The notes under the pieces were generated by a model. That model was not told the origin of the DNA. It ran no database searches and saw only the letters and a program-made list of their open reading frames with translations. Source: Planctomycetota bacterium (lineage in GTDB: Bacteria; Planctomycetota; UBA1135; GCA-002686595). Taken from it: a stretch of 64,000 nt of DNA. This document shows, in pieces, positions 55,496 through 64,000 of the stretch (position 1 is the stretch's first letter; every line of letters begins with the position of its first letter). The stretch lies in NCBI GenBank assembly GCA_014237855.1, contig JABACD010000011.1, forward strand, positions 114,546 through 178,545. Reading direction: 5' to 3'. A program made the position numbers and the translations under genes.

Positions 55496-56299
55496 ATGAA
55501 GCCCCTCATCGATCACGCCCTCGTCCTCGAGCGCCACCCTTACATGGAGACCTCGGCTGTTGTCTCCGTACTCACCCGTCGCCACGGGCTCATACGCCTC
55601 CTGGCACGCGGTCTGCAGCGGCCCAAGTCGCGATTCTTCGCCCTCCTCGACTTCTTCGACGAACTCGAGCTCGAGTGGGCACCGGCAAAGCGCAGCGAGC
55701 TCGCGCACCTCAAGTCAGGTTCCATGAGCGTGCGTCGCCGCGGTATCACCCGAGACCTCCGGCGTTACACCGCCGCCACCTCACTCCTCGAGCTTGCCAA
55801 GCTCGGCTCACGTCCTGGGCAGGTCGAGACAGATCTGTTCATGCTGCTCTCTACAGCCCTCACCGAACTCGACGCTGGAGAGCTCTCTGCGGATGAGATT
55901 CGCGTGCGTTTCCAGCTCGAATTTCTCAGGCAACACGGTCTCTCCCCTGCCTTGGAGCGCTGCGCGGCCTGCGGTGGCGAGGCCCCCCCGACGCCCGGCT
56001 CAAGGCCAAGAGTCGGCTTCTCGGCCGGAGCTGGAGGCCGTCTCTGCGCCCCCTGTGCCGCCGAGGCGCGGGCCAGCGGCCGACGGGTCGGGACCCTGCC
56101 CTTGGATGTTCTGGTCACAGCGGCCAGAATGCTCGCTGGCGAGTCCCGGATCACCACCCCGGAACGACTCGTACGAGTTCGGGACTTCGTCGAGCGCTTC
56201 CTCGACTATCACCTCGAAGCTCGACCTCGCTCCCATCGTCTCTTCCTCGCGGAAGACAATCGCAACGCTCCCCACCTCCCTGTCCCCATGGGCGACTGA
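55496..56299 (+). CDS. recO: DNA repair protein RecO
   Basis: The protein has 267 residues. The ATG at 55496 gives a normal start for the N-terminal OB-fold (A-L-V-L-E-R-H-P-Y-M-E-T-S-A-V-V-S-V-L-T); an earlier in-frame start would add nine residues. A helical middle follows, with the zinc-finger pair C-A-A-C-G-G and C-A-P-C about 30 residues apart. RecO loads RecA onto gapped DNA with RecR. The stop overlaps the next gene (TGATG). Confidence 0.93.
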   Translation: MKPLIDHALVLERHPYMETSAVVSVLTRRHGLIRLLARGLQRPKSRFFALLDFFDELELEWAPAKRSELAHLKSGSMSVRRRGITRDLRRYTAATSLLELAKLGSRPGQVETDLFMLLSTALTELDAGELSADEIRVRFQLEFLRQHGLSPALERCAACGGEAPPTPGSRPRVGFSAGAGGRLCAPCAAEARASGRRVGTLPLDVLVTAARMLAGESRITTPERLVRVRDFVERFLDYHLEARPRSHRLFLAEDNRNAPHLPVPMGD

Positions 56300-57366
56300 T
56301 GTCACTCATTCAGCGATTCACGACTCGCTTCATCCCCCTGCTGCTCTGCCTTGCGGGCTGCAATACCACCTACATCCAGCGCAGCGAGGGTGTGCCGAAG
56401 GAGATCGAACCCGACCAGGTCGCGACGGCTATCGGTGCGGCGGAGGAAGCCTTGCTGGATGACAGGCCCCAGGTTGCTCTCGACTGGATGCGAGCTGCGA
56501 GCGCGCTGGAAGGGCTACCGAGCTCTCAACGATCTCGAGTTCAACGACTGCTGGAAATCTCTGCGGAGCGATTCCTGGATAGCCTCTCGGACGAGGACGC
56601 GCCGCCGGAGCTTCTGGCCGAAATCCTCGACCTCGAGATCCCCCGACAGCTGGCTGTGACAGGGGCACTACGGGGTGCGCGCTTGCTGGTCGAGAGGGGC
56701 GACTACAACGATGCCTTCGAGTTGATCGAGCGCATTGACAGACGCTTCCCCGCTCACCACTTGCGTCCGGAGGCTGGACGCCTGCTCGTCGAGTCCGGCC
56801 TGGCGCTCTCGGAGCTCAAGTCCGGCTGGTTCAGCTCGAATCGCGACAACGCCTTTGCTGCCCTCGAGTATTGTTCGATCAACTACCCGCTGACGCCGCG
56901 CGGGGACCTCGTCTACCGGCGCCTGGCGGAGATGTACGAGGAAGACCAGCGCTGGTTTCTCGCCATCGCTCGCCACGAGGAGCTCACACAGAATTTCCCC
57001 CAGAGCCCGCTTGTGCCCTATAGCCTGGCGCGAGTCCCGCATCTCCTGCTCGAGAGCATCGAGAGCCCCGAATACGACCGCAATGCACTCCTGACCGCAC
57101 GTCAGGATCTGGAGCGCTGGCTCGATGACTACGAAGGTCACGAGCTGACAGAGCAGGTTCGCTTTGATCTGACGGACTCGCTGGTTCGGCTGACCCTCAG
57201 CGATCTGGACATTGCCGGCTTCTACCACACGGTCGGAAATGTTCCAGGAACCCGCTTTCACGCTGCGCGAGCGGTGGAAGAAGCAAGCCTCGCCGGAGAT
57301 GATGACCTTCGTGCTCAGGCCGAACGGATGTTGGACCGGCTGCCCCCGCCGGAGGACGCTCCGTGA
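56299..57366 (+). CDS. BamD-like outer-membrane assembly lipoprotein
   Basis: The protein has 355 residues. A lipoprotein signal ends C-L-A-G-C, with Cys21 lipidated. The mature part is made of TPR-like helical pairs, including A-L-E-Y-C-S-I-N-Y-P-L-T and H-E-E-L-T-Q-N-F-P-Q-S-P-L-V. These resemble the 'F-P-x-S-x-x-x' segments of BamD/YfiO. It would form part of the beta-barrel assembly machinery on the inner face of the outer membrane. It overlaps recO and the LptE-like gene, so the three are co-expressed. Confidence 0.8.
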   Translation: MSLIQRFTTRFIPLLLCLAGCNTTYIQRSEGVPKEIEPDQVATAIGAAEEALLDDRPQVALDWMRAASALEGLPSSQRSRVQRLLEISAERFLDSLSDEDAPPELLAEILDLEIPRQLAVTGALRGARLLVERGDYNDAFELIERIDRRFPAHHLRPEAGRLLVESGLALSELKSGWFSSNRDNAFAALEYCSINYPLTPRGDLVYRRLAEMYEEDQRWFLAIARHEELTQNFPQSPLVPYSLARVPHLLLESIESPEYDRNALLTARQDLERWLDDYEGHELTEQVRFDLTDSLVRLTLSDLDIAGFYHTVGNVPGTRFHAARAVEEASLAGDDDLRAQAERMLDRLPPPEDAP

Positions 57367-57992
57367 CCAGTAAGTCACCCCGAAGGCTTCGAAGGTCGCC
57401 CCTCGCGCTGGTGATCGGCCTCTGCCTGGGCTGCCTCGCAAGCTGCGGCTACTCGAGCGGTGTGCGTCTGCCGCAAGGCGCCGAGTCTGTCGGAGTGTCC
57501 GTCTTCGACAACTTGAGCCCACTCCCGGAGATCGAGCGCGAGCTGTTCGCCTGTCTCTCCACCCAGGCCAGCCGGATGATCGACGGCGAGCTGGTTGCCC
57601 CCAGCCGAGCGGATGTGATCGTGCGAGGGGAAATCGTGGACTACCGGCGGCTGTACGGAGTCCTGAACAGGGAGGGCATGCTCCAGCAGAGCAGTGTCCG
57701 GATCGTGCTGCGAGCCTGGCTCGAGGACCGAGAAACGGGAGAGCGGATGGGAGACACCATCCAGGTCGACCAGGCAATCCGGTACGTGATTCGCGCTCGC
57801 CAGGAGGAGGCCGGTGCCCGCGACCAGGCCCTCGCCCAGCTCTGCCAGGAGCTAGTCCTCGATCTGTTCAATCAGCCCGACTACAGGATGGCCCCCCCAC
57901 CCGAGGACCTCGAGGCGGAGCAGGAGTCCCTCGATGACCTGGAACTCCAGCCACTGGACATCGATCTGGACCCTGCAACCGTGGATACCTAG
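57363..57992 (+). CDS. LptE-like lipopolysaccharide-assembly lipoprotein
   Basis: The protein has 209 residues from a GTG at 57363 overlapping the preceding stop. The lipobox L-A-S-C (Cys28) is followed directly by G-Y-S-S-G, a hallmark of LptE. After it come L-P-Q-G-A-E-S-V-G-V-S-V-F-D-N and R-I-V-L-R-A-W-L-E-D, an alternating beta/helix pattern of the family. The acidic C-terminal tail of about 35 residues is extra. LptE plugs the LptD barrel that places LPS in the outer membrane. Its presence supports a true outer membrane. Confidence 0.82.
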   Translation: MTSKSPRRLRRSPLALVIGLCLGCLASCGYSSGVRLPQGAESVGVSVFDNLSPLPEIERELFACLSTQASRMIDGELVAPSRADVIVRGEIVDYRRLYGVLNREGMLQQSSVRIVLRAWLEDRETGERMGDTIQVDQAIRYVIRARQEEAGARDQALAQLCQELVLDLFNQPDYRMAPPPEDLEAEQESLDDLELQPLDIDLDPATVDT

Positions 57993-58132
57993 AGCCCTGG
58001 CCGCGCCCTGGCATTCAGGAGGGACCCTCAAGGTGACAACATCGTAAGGATCCCTGACTCCAATTCCGGGCCCCAGACGAACTCGCAATTGGCCCACGGA
58101 AGCGTAGGTCTGTTTTGTCGCAATAGTTGGTC

Positions 58133-58138
58133 TAATAC
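58133..58138 (+). promoter_or_regulatory. Possible -10 box for the ftsH group
   Basis: TAATAC lies in the 202-base gap before ftsH, about 55 bases before its ATG. A weak T-rich stretch (CTGTTTTG) lies at the -35 distance. No terminator for the preceding gene was identified. Confidence 0.3.
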
Positions 58139-58194
58139 AGGCTAGCTCGCCCCGCCCCATACGGTCGGGACGCCCATCGACCGATAGCTGAATC

Positions 58195-60537
58195 ATGCCC
58201 GAACCGAAGATGCCCAATCAGGAGAAGCCGACCCGAAATAGGTCCTACGGCTCATTCCTCCTGTTCCTCACCATCCTGGTGACAATCCTATTCCTCGTCG
58301 GACGCAACTCCTTTGAGAATGAGAAGGAGTACACCCAGGACGAGTACCTCCTGAAGCTATACACAGGCAAGGTCGAGCAGCAGGAGATCAAGGGTGGTAA
58401 CCGAGTCGAGGGTCGCCTGCGAAGCGGCGAGCGCTTCGTCACCAGCTTCTCCGATGTTGCAGGCCTGGAGAGTCGGATCCAGCAGCTCAAGGCGATCCCG
58501 CGTTATGAGCGGGTCGGTGAACAGAGCTTCCGCGAAGCAATCACCGATGGCGATTACGCTCCGCTGCTACTCCGGTTGATCACCGAGTACAACGAACCTC
58601 CCAGGACAACCGAGAATGCATCGATCGCGCCAGTCGCCAAGGTGCAGCGCGACAACAACACCTCGCGCGTCTTCGCAGAGGTGATCGCACGTGGCCGCGA
58701 AGAGAGCTCGATGGACGGGCTCGCTGACGCGCCGCTGCCTCGCCCCAAGACCAGTGGTCCCTTCTGGGTCGAGGTGCGTGAAGTCGAGGACATCGCAGTT
58801 CTCATGGCTGACATGGAGCTGTTGGGAGCTCAGGTGGAGCGCCTGTCATTCGACACCTCTGGTGACAAGGGAACCAGTTGGAGCGACAACAACTCCATCC
58901 TCTCCACGGTCCTCTTCGTTTATGGCCCGTGGTTGGTGATCTTGCTCTTCATCCTGTTCGCGATGCGACAGATGCGAGGCCAGGGCGGAGCAGGGGGCGT
59001 GATGAGCTTTGGTCGCTCCCGCGCTCAGCTCTACACCAAGGAGAACAACACAAACACGACCTTCGACGACGTCGCAGGAGCCGAAGAGGCCAAGGACGAG
59101 GTCCAGGAGGTCGTCGAGTTCCTCAAGAACCCCGGCAAGTTCACTCGCATTGGAGGCCGCATTCCACGCGGCATCCTGCTGGTCGGCCAGCCTGGCTGCG
59201 GCAAGACCCTGCTCGCGAAGGCGATCGCCGGCGAGGCCGAGGTGCCCTTCTACTCGATCTCAGGATCCGATTTCGTGGAGATGTTCGTGGGTGTCGGCGC
59301 CAGCCGGGTCAGGGACCTGTTCAAGCAGGCTCGCGAGAACTCCCCCTGCATCATCTTCCTGGACGAGATCGACGCGGTCGGACGCCGCCGCGGAAGCGGA
59401 ATGGGTGGTGGCCACGACGAACGGGAACAGACGCTCAACGCAATCCTGGTCGAGATGGACGGCTTCGGCACCGACGAGGGCATCATCGTCATCGCGGCCA
59501 CGAACCGGCCAGACGTGCTCGATCCTGCGCTGCTTCGTCCTGGTCGATTCGACCGTGAGGTCACCATCGACCTGCCCGACGTCGCTGGCCGCGCTGCGAT
59601 CCTCAAGGTCCACCTGGGCAACGTCAAGGCTCGCAAGGACATCGACTACGGCGTACTTGCCAAGTCGACGCCTGGCTATTCTGGTGCCGACCTGGCTGCA
59701 ACCGTCAACGAGGCCGCCATTGGTGCCGTCCTCTCCCACAGCGAAGAGGTGACCATGGAGCACCTCGAGGAGGCCCGCGACAAGGTCCGCTACGGACGCC
59801 AGAAGAAGTCTCGTAACTTCGAAGAAGCCGACCGGGAGATCACCGCCTACCACGAGGCCGGTCACGCCCTGGTAGCTGCCGAAATCGAGAACGTGGATCC
59901 GCCCCACAAGGTCACCATCGTCCCCCGTGGACGCGCCCTCGGCTCGACCATGATGCTCCCTGAGAAGGAGAGCTATCACATGCAGAAGAAGCGCCTCATT
60001 GGTCAGCTTGCCGTGCTCTTCGGCGGGCGCGCTTCCGAAGAGGTCTTCTGTGGTGACATCTCCGCCGGGGCCTCCGACGACATCAAGCGAGCCACAGAGC
60101 TGGCCCGAGCCATGGTTACCGAGCTCGGCATGAGCGACGTGGTCGGCCCCATCAACTACGCGGAGCGTCAGGGCTCCGACTTCCTTGGCACCGAGCTTCT
60201 CTCCAGCCGCTGGCACTCGGAGGACACCGCCAAGCAGATCGACGGCCAGGTACAGAAGCTCCTGAGGGATGCCTATCAGCGCGCACTCGACATAGTGAAG
60301 GGAAGCTCGGAGAAGATCGAACGCCTGACACAGGCACTACTCACCTACGAGACGATCAATGTGGATGAGATTGCCAGGCTCTTCGAGGGCACGGCCGTCT
60401 CCGACCTTCGTCCCGAGACACCAGAAGAGCCCACTCCGAGCCCCAACTCGAACGGCAACGCGACCAAGGACCCCCGGGCTGGTCACGAGGACCTGGGTGG
60501 CGAGCTTCCGGGCGGCGCCGCACCCTCCCCAGCCTGA
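58195..60537 (+). CDS. ftsH: ATP-dependent zinc metalloprotease FtsH
   Basis: The protein has 780 residues, longer than the usual 610-650. A first membrane helix covers about 20-36 and the second about 236-257. The periplasmic region between them is about 200 residues, more than twice the usual size. The AAA domain has Walker A G-Q-P-G-C-G-K-T (331-338; Cys where Thr is common), Walker B I-I-F-L-D-E-I-D (386-393) and the SRH near 438-452. The protease has H-E-A-G-H (553-557) and a D-I-S-A-G-A-S-D-D third-ligand segment. The C-terminal 50 residues are Pro/Gly-rich. It degrades membrane and regulatory proteins. Confidence 0.96.
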   Translation: MPEPKMPNQEKPTRNRSYGSFLLFLTILVTILFLVGRNSFENEKEYTQDEYLLKLYTGKVEQQEIKGGNRVEGRLRSGERFVTSFSDVAGLESRIQQLKAIPRYERVGEQSFREAITDGDYAPLLLRLITEYNEPPRTTENASIAPVAKVQRDNNTSRVFAEVIARGREESSMDGLADAPLPRPKTSGPFWVEVREVEDIAVLMADMELLGAQVERLSFDTSGDKGTSWSDNNSILSTVLFVYGPWLVILLFILFAMRQMRGQGGAGGVMSFGRSRAQLYTKENNTNTTFDDVAGAEEAKDEVQEVVEFLKNPGKFTRIGGRIPRGILLVGQPGCGKTLLAKAIAGEAEVPFYSISGSDFVEMFVGVGASRVRDLFKQARENSPCIIFLDEIDAVGRRRGSGMGGGHDEREQTLNAILVEMDGFGTDEGIIVIAATNRPDVLDPALLRPGRFDREVTIDLPDVAGRAAILKVHLGNVKARKDIDYGVLAKSTPGYSGADLAATVNEAAIGAVLSHSEEVTMEHLEEARDKVRYGRQKKSRNFEEADREITAYHEAGHALVAAEIENVDPPHKVTIVPRGRALGSTMMLPEKESYHMQKKRLIGQLAVLFGGRASEEVFCGDISAGASDDIKRATELARAMVTELGMSDVVGPINYAERQGSDFLGTELLSSRWHSEDTAKQIDGQVQKLLRDAYQRALDIVKGSSEKIERLTQALLTYETINVDEIARLFEGTAVSDLRPETPEEPTPSPNSNGNATKDPRAGHEDLGGELPGGAAPSPA

Positions 60538-60571
60538 TGCGAGGCCCCCAGAGAGGGCCACGAGCGGAAGG

Positions 60572-61711
60572 GTGAACTCTTCACAGCGAGATCGATTCGG
60601 GCCTCTAGCCATCAAGCTGGGGGCCCGGCACTGTGCCAGGGGGTCGAGCGAGTGCCTGAGCTTTCACACTGCTGGGCTGACCCGGCAGGATCGAGAGCAG
60701 CTGCGGAGCTGGTCGCGGACCTGGAGTGGACTGGAGGACTCCGAGGAAGCCTGGATCGAATTTGATTCCTCGCTGCTAGAGCTCGCTGCTGGAGACTGTG
60801 ACCTCGCTGCCGTGCTGCTGGCGGCCCAGGCTGCCTCGAGCACCCCGCCGCCCCGCCCCCTCCTGATGGGGGTGCTGAATGTGACCCCCGACTCATTCTC
60901 CGATGGTGGGCTGCACTTCGAGCACGACCAGGCCGTCGCCAGGGGGCTGGACCTCTTAGCCCAGGGGGCCCACTGGCTGGACATCGGGGGTGAGTCGACC
61001 CGTCCAGGTGCCGACCCAGTCACCATCGAAGAGGAGCTGAGGCGGGTCGTGCCGGTCATTCAGACCCTACGCCAGGAGGGCTGCAAGCGACTCTCCATCG
61101 ACACCCGCCATGCAAGGGTGGCTGCTGCGGCCATCGAGGCCGGCGCCACCATGGTCAATGACGTCGGGGCAGGCCTCGACGACGACGGGATGCTCGACGT
61201 GGTTCGCGATTCGGGCTGCGACTGGGTACTCATGCATCGCCAGGGCTCCCCCGGCGAGATGCAGCGAGCCCCCCGCTACGGCGATGCCGTGGCCGATATC
61301 TGTGACTTCCTGCGCTGTCGGGTGGCCCACTGCCTCGAGGCTGGCGTCCAGGAGTCTGCTCTCTGGGTGGACCCGGGCATCGGGTTCGGGAAGGCCCTCG
61401 AGCACAATCTGGAGATCCTCAGGCGCCTACCCGAGCTGCGCTCCCTGGGGATCCCCCTGCTCCTCGGGCCATCACGGAAGTCGTTCATCGGCCACGTGAC
61501 GGGTGCTCAGCAGGAGGCTGACTGGCAGCGTGTCGAGGCCCGAGATGACCCGAAACTGCGTCTGGGAGGAACCGCCGCAGCCATCACCTTTTGCGTGCTG
61601 GGCGGGGCCCAGATCCTTAGAGTGCACGATGTAGCCGTGATGGCCGAGGCGAGCGCAGTGGCCGCCGCCATCGCCGCCCACCCAAACCCCTTGACCCAAC
61701 CACCCTGTTGA
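60572..61711 (+). CDS. folP: Dihydropteroate synthase with N-terminal extension
   Basis: The protein has 379 residues from the GTG at 60572, which has GGAAG close upstream; the frame is open further up inside ftsH and that part is not expected to be used. All FolP motifs are present from about residue 98: G-V-L-N-V-T-P-D-S-F-S-D-G-G, D-I-G-G-E-S-T-R-P-G-A, L-S-I-D-T-R, N-D-V-G-A, D-P-G-I-G-F-G-K, G-P-S-R-K-S-F-I-G and R-V-H-D-V. It joins p-aminobenzoate to dihydropterin pyrophosphate in folate synthesis. The first 95 residues are outside the usual enzyme and are unrecognised. It overlaps the next gene as TTGA. Confidence 0.94.
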   Translation: MNSSQRDRFGPLAIKLGARHCARGSSECLSFHTAGLTRQDREQLRSWSRTWSGLEDSEEAWIEFDSSLLELAAGDCDLAAVLLAAQAASSTPPPRPLLMGVLNVTPDSFSDGGLHFEHDQAVARGLDLLAQGAHWLDIGGESTRPGADPVTIEEELRRVVPVIQTLRQEGCKRLSIDTRHARVAAAAIEAGATMVNDVGAGLDDDGMLDVVRDSGCDWVLMHRQGSPGEMQRAPRYGDAVADICDFLRCRVAHCLEAGVQESALWVDPGIGFGKALEHNLEILRRLPELRSLGIPLLLGPSRKSFIGHVTGAQQEADWQRVEARDDPKLRLGGTAAAITFCVLGGAQILRVHDVAVMAEASAVAAAIAAHPNPLTQPPC

Positions 61712-63642
61712 GCCCCTTTTTCTCCTGGACGCTTCAGATCGCAATCCTCTCGACGGGGATCTATCTGACCCTGCGGTTCCTGCGAACGACTCGGGGCAGC
61801 GGACTGCTGCGAGGGCTGTTGTTTGCCTTCCTGTTTGGCGCGATCGGACTCTGGGGCCTGTCGAAGTATCTCCAGTTCGAGGAACTCAACCACATCATCG
61901 AGGGCTTCACCCCGTATGTGGCCGTGATCCTCGTGATCATCTTCCAGCCCGAGCTCCGGCGGGCGATGGCACGCCTCGGGCAACAGAACCGCTTCGCCAA
62001 GTTATTCACCAGCGGACGAAAGGACATTGTCTCCCGTGTCGCCAAGGCCTCAACGGCCATGGCCTCCCGACGACACGGTGCGCTGATCGCCTTCCAGCAG
62101 GAAACCCCGCTTGATGCCTGGACGGCAAATGCCGCACACATTGACGCTGAGATCAGCACGACGCTCTTGGAGAGCATCTTTCATCCGGGCGGAGCCCTGC
62201 ATGATGGTGCAGTCGTCATCGACGGCGACCGAGTGGTTGCTGCCGCCTGTCTCTTTCCTCTGACCGAGAACATTCAGCTGAGCAAGTCCACCGGTACACG
62301 ACACCGGGCTGCTCTCGGCCTGACCGAGGAAAGCGACGCGGTCACCCTGATTGTCTCGGAAGAGACCGGGGCGATCTCCATTGCGCGCCAGGGATTCATG
62401 AATCGTGATATTCCTCCCCTCGAGCTCGAACAGAACCTACGCGATGCGCTCGGGCTACCCTCTGGTGACGAGGAGCTGGTGGTCAAGAAGGGCTTCCAGT
62501 TCGCAACGATCCTCGCCGCGGTCAAGGGCTTCTTCATCGAGGACGTGCTGCGCAAGGCATGCTCACTCGCTCTTGCCAGCAGCATGATCTACCTGGCACA
62601 TCAGGACATCATCGTCACTCGGACCATGGACATGCAGGTGGTCGAAGTTGCCCCGGGAGTGCAGGTGCAGGCCCGCTCAGGACTCTTTCAGATCCGGCTT
62701 CCTGAGGGCAGGATCCACCTCGTAGCCCCCAACAACAGTGCGAACGTTGAGGTCGTGGTTCGTGGGACACAGGCAAATCTGGACAGACTCGGTGCAGCCG
62801 GTGGCGTCCTCGACATTCCTCCGGACATCTCCGAAGGGTCCACCGACATCCAGGTGGAGGACATCTCCTGGGGACCTGGCTCCTCCGAGCTGGAGTTCGC
62901 CTGGGCGGCAAGCCGCCCCCCCCAGCTCGAGGTCCAGCTCTACTCCATCCACCGCATGGACCTGCGCCCCGAGTACGTGACCGTGGACGCATCTGCTCTC
63001 GACCCCCACTTCATGGTCCCGGAGGACGCCGTGTCCTTCGCCCACGACTCGGTGGAGATTCAGGGGCCGCGTGATGCCATCGAGGCCATACGAGCCGGCT
63101 CGATGAAGTTCTTGCTGGAACCCATTGTCGTGCAACCCACTGACCGCGGCAATCAAAGAGAGCTTCTTGGCCTGGCAACCAGCATGACCGATGAGGACAT
63201 TTCGCTCGTTGGTGACGAGCGCGTTTCCGTGGAGCTGAGCATCCAACCTGCCCCGGTGTCCCTGGGGGAGCTCGAGGTCGACCTGGTAGTGGTGGCGCTT
63301 CGCGCAGATTCCATGGCCGACTCTCAACAATGGTCGATCTCCCAGGCAGACCAGAAGGCCCGCTTTGCCCTGCACTCAGCCGGGCTCTTCGATTCAGCGC
63401 CCGGCACCCGTGCCTTCGACGAGACCTTCCAGCTGATACGCGAGTACTGCCAGGCCAACCTCAAGGCCTTCGTTGATGTCTCCGAGCTCATCGAGGGCGA
63501 GGACATCGCCCCGGTAAGATGGCAGTTTCCCGCAAACTGGCGCGAGGAGCTCTTCCCCGGTCGAGAGGACGAGTTCGCGGACTCGGCCCGCCTTGAGGTC
63601 GATCTGCTAAGCGAAGCAAAGATCTTGCTCACCAAGAACTGA
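61708..63642 (+). CDS. cdaA: Diadenylate cyclase CdaA fused to a CdaR/YbbR-like region
   Basis: The protein has 644 residues from the TTG at 61708 overlapping the folP stop. Three N-terminal helices (about 8-25, 36-52, 67-80) and a DAC domain match CdaA/DacA: D166-G-A, then G-T-R-H-R-A-A-L-G with R198-H-R, and V-S-E-E-T-G. This domain makes cyclic di-AMP from two ATP at the inner membrane. The chain does not end there. A further hydrophobic helix (about 283-298, L-R-K-A-C-S-L-A-L-A-S-S-M-I-Y-L) and about 340 residues of beta-rich repeats follow, matching the order of the CdaR (YbbR-domain) regulator. In Firmicutes cdaA and cdaR are separate neighbouring genes followed by glmM, which is also next here. 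Confidence 0.92.
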   Translation: MSPFFSWTLQIAILSTGIYLTLRFLRTTRGSGLLRGLLFAFLFGAIGLWGLSKYLQFEELNHIIEGFTPYVAVILVIIFQPELRRAMARLGQQNRFAKLFTSGRKDIVSRVAKASTAMASRRHGALIAFQQETPLDAWTANAAHIDAEISTTLLESIFHPGGALHDGAVVIDGDRVVAAACLFPLTENIQLSKSTGTRHRAALGLTEESDAVTLIVSEETGAISIARQGFMNRDIPPLELEQNLRDALGLPSGDEELVVKKGFQFATILAAVKGFFIEDVLRKACSLALASSMIYLAHQDIIVTRTMDMQVVEVAPGVQVQARSGLFQIRLPEGRIHLVAPNNSANVEVVVRGTQANLDRLGAAGGVLDIPPDISEGSTDIQVEDISWGPGSSELEFAWAASRPPQLEVQLYSIHRMDLRPEYVTVDASALDPHFMVPEDAVSFAHDSVEIQGPRDAIEAIRAGSMKFLLEPIVVQPTDRGNQRELLGLATSMTDEDISLVGDERVSVELSIQPAPVSLGELEVDLVVVALRADSMADSQQWSISQADQKARFALHSAGLFDSAPGTRAFDETFQLIREYCQANLKAFVDVSELIEGEDIAPVRWQFPANWREELFPGREDEFADSARLEVDLLSEAKILLTKN

Positions 63643-63661
63643 CTCCCCCTGGATAGACATC

Positions 63662-64000
63662 ATGGCATCGCAACGAATCTTCGGCACGGATGGAATCCGC
63701 GGGAGGGCTGGTGAAGGCTGGCTCGCGGAGGAGCCCGTTTCGGCCCTGGGCCGGGCCGTCGGGAAAATCCACCTGCCCCACGCCGAAGCAGCCCCCGGCT
63801 CGAGTCGGCCAGTCGCCGTGCTTGGACATGACGGCCGTGAATCAGGCCCCATCCTGCAGAGGGCACTCGCACGCGGGCTCAACGCAGCTGGCTTCCACAC
63901 CGTATCAGCCGGCCCGATCTCCAGCCCCGGCCTTGCGCTCCTGGCCCGCATGGGTGACTTCGGACTGGGAGCCATGCTCAGCGCCTCACACAACCCGGCC
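63662..64000 (+). CDS. glmM: Phosphoglucosamine mutase, N-terminal part (cut by window edge)
   Basis: 113 codons are visible from the ATG at 63662. The opening R-I-F-G-T-D-G-I-R-G-R-A and the active-site S-A-S-H-N-P are intact; Ser109, the second Ser of that motif, is the phosphoserine position. GlmM converts glucosamine-6-phosphate to glucosamine-1-phosphate for peptidoglycan and LPS precursors. In Firmicutes it binds and inhibits CdaA. It lies 19 bases after the CdaA fusion gene, so cotranscription is likely. Confidence 0.95.
   Translation, partial: MASQRIFGTDGIRGRAGEGWLAEEPVSALGRAVGKIHLPHAEAAPGSSRPVAVLGHDGRESGPILQRALARGLNAAGFHTVSAGPISSPGLALLARMGDFGLGAMLSASHNPA

Noticed and set aside
59260..60216. 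Long open frame antisense to ftsH (about 318 codons)
   Set aside because: It mirrors the third-position G/C pattern of ftsH, is rich in Gly, Val and Asp without any motif, and lies wholly inside a certain gene.
1..64000. Search by eye for CRISPR arrays, tRNA/rRNA genes, insertion sequences and phage genes
   Set aside because: No regularly spaced repeats, cloverleaf-like tracts, transposase or phage structural genes were recognised; short RNA genes could be missed without a covariance search.

Overview
The window is G+C-rich, densely coded DNA from a Gram-negative-type (diderm) heterotroph with aerobic-type respiratory genes. LptE-like and BamD-like lipoproteins imply an outer membrane. Very large carboxypeptidase-regulatory-like repeat proteins, multiheme cytochromes fused to HEAT repeats, a sulfatase-fold/TPR lipoprotein, prenyltransferase-toroid secreted proteins and several B12-dependent radical SAM enzymes together suggest Planctomycetota or a close relative. 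That placement is an inference from gene content. No rRNA, tRNA, CRISPR array, insertion sequence or phage gene was recognised, and no gene-free stretch exceeds about 300 bases.

Layout. 1-2588 (minus): the N-terminus of RecG and a lipoprotein with a GH113-like domain. 2708-6071 (plus): a coupled trio of a GT-C membrane protein, a membrane-anchored beta-sandwich protein and a zinc phospholipase C-like protein. 6103-9642 (minus) and 15548-18496 (plus): two giant repeat proteins flanking the most interesting block. That block, 9849-15455, has two B12-binding radical SAM enzymes, each ending in a PqqD-like winged-helix candidate, then a 60-residue Cys-free peptide gene with a good ribosome binding site, then a pentaheme cytochrome c. 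It reads as a candidate ribosomally made, post-translationally modified peptide (RiPP) locus.

18573-23672 (minus): 1-Cys peroxiredoxin, a 49-residue membrane protein, a PA0069-type radical SAM protein, a pentaheme-HEAT fusion and a small unknown. 23872-25724 (plus): coiled-coil lipoprotein and squalene-cyclase-like toroid protein. 25773-28963 (minus): a third B12 radical SAM protein and an acyl-CoA dehydrogenase with a long C-terminus. 29110-30738 (plus): a von Willebrand A protein.

30863-44233 (plus): a complete 14-gene complex I operon nuoA-N with almost every junction overlapping. NuoG is unusually short. 44395-53838 (minus except 46346-48505): PilZ protein, hisS, the sulfatase-fold/TPR lipoprotein, an STT3-like membrane protein, an unknown exported protein, hutI and an ECF sigma factor. 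54125-57992 (plus): CNNM/CorC transporter, recO, BamD-like and LptE-like lipoproteins. 58195-64000 (plus): ftsH, folP, a diadenylate cyclase fused in one chain to a CdaR/YbbR-like region, and the start of glmM. This last group joins membrane proteolysis, folate synthesis, c-di-AMP signalling and cell-wall precursor synthesis.
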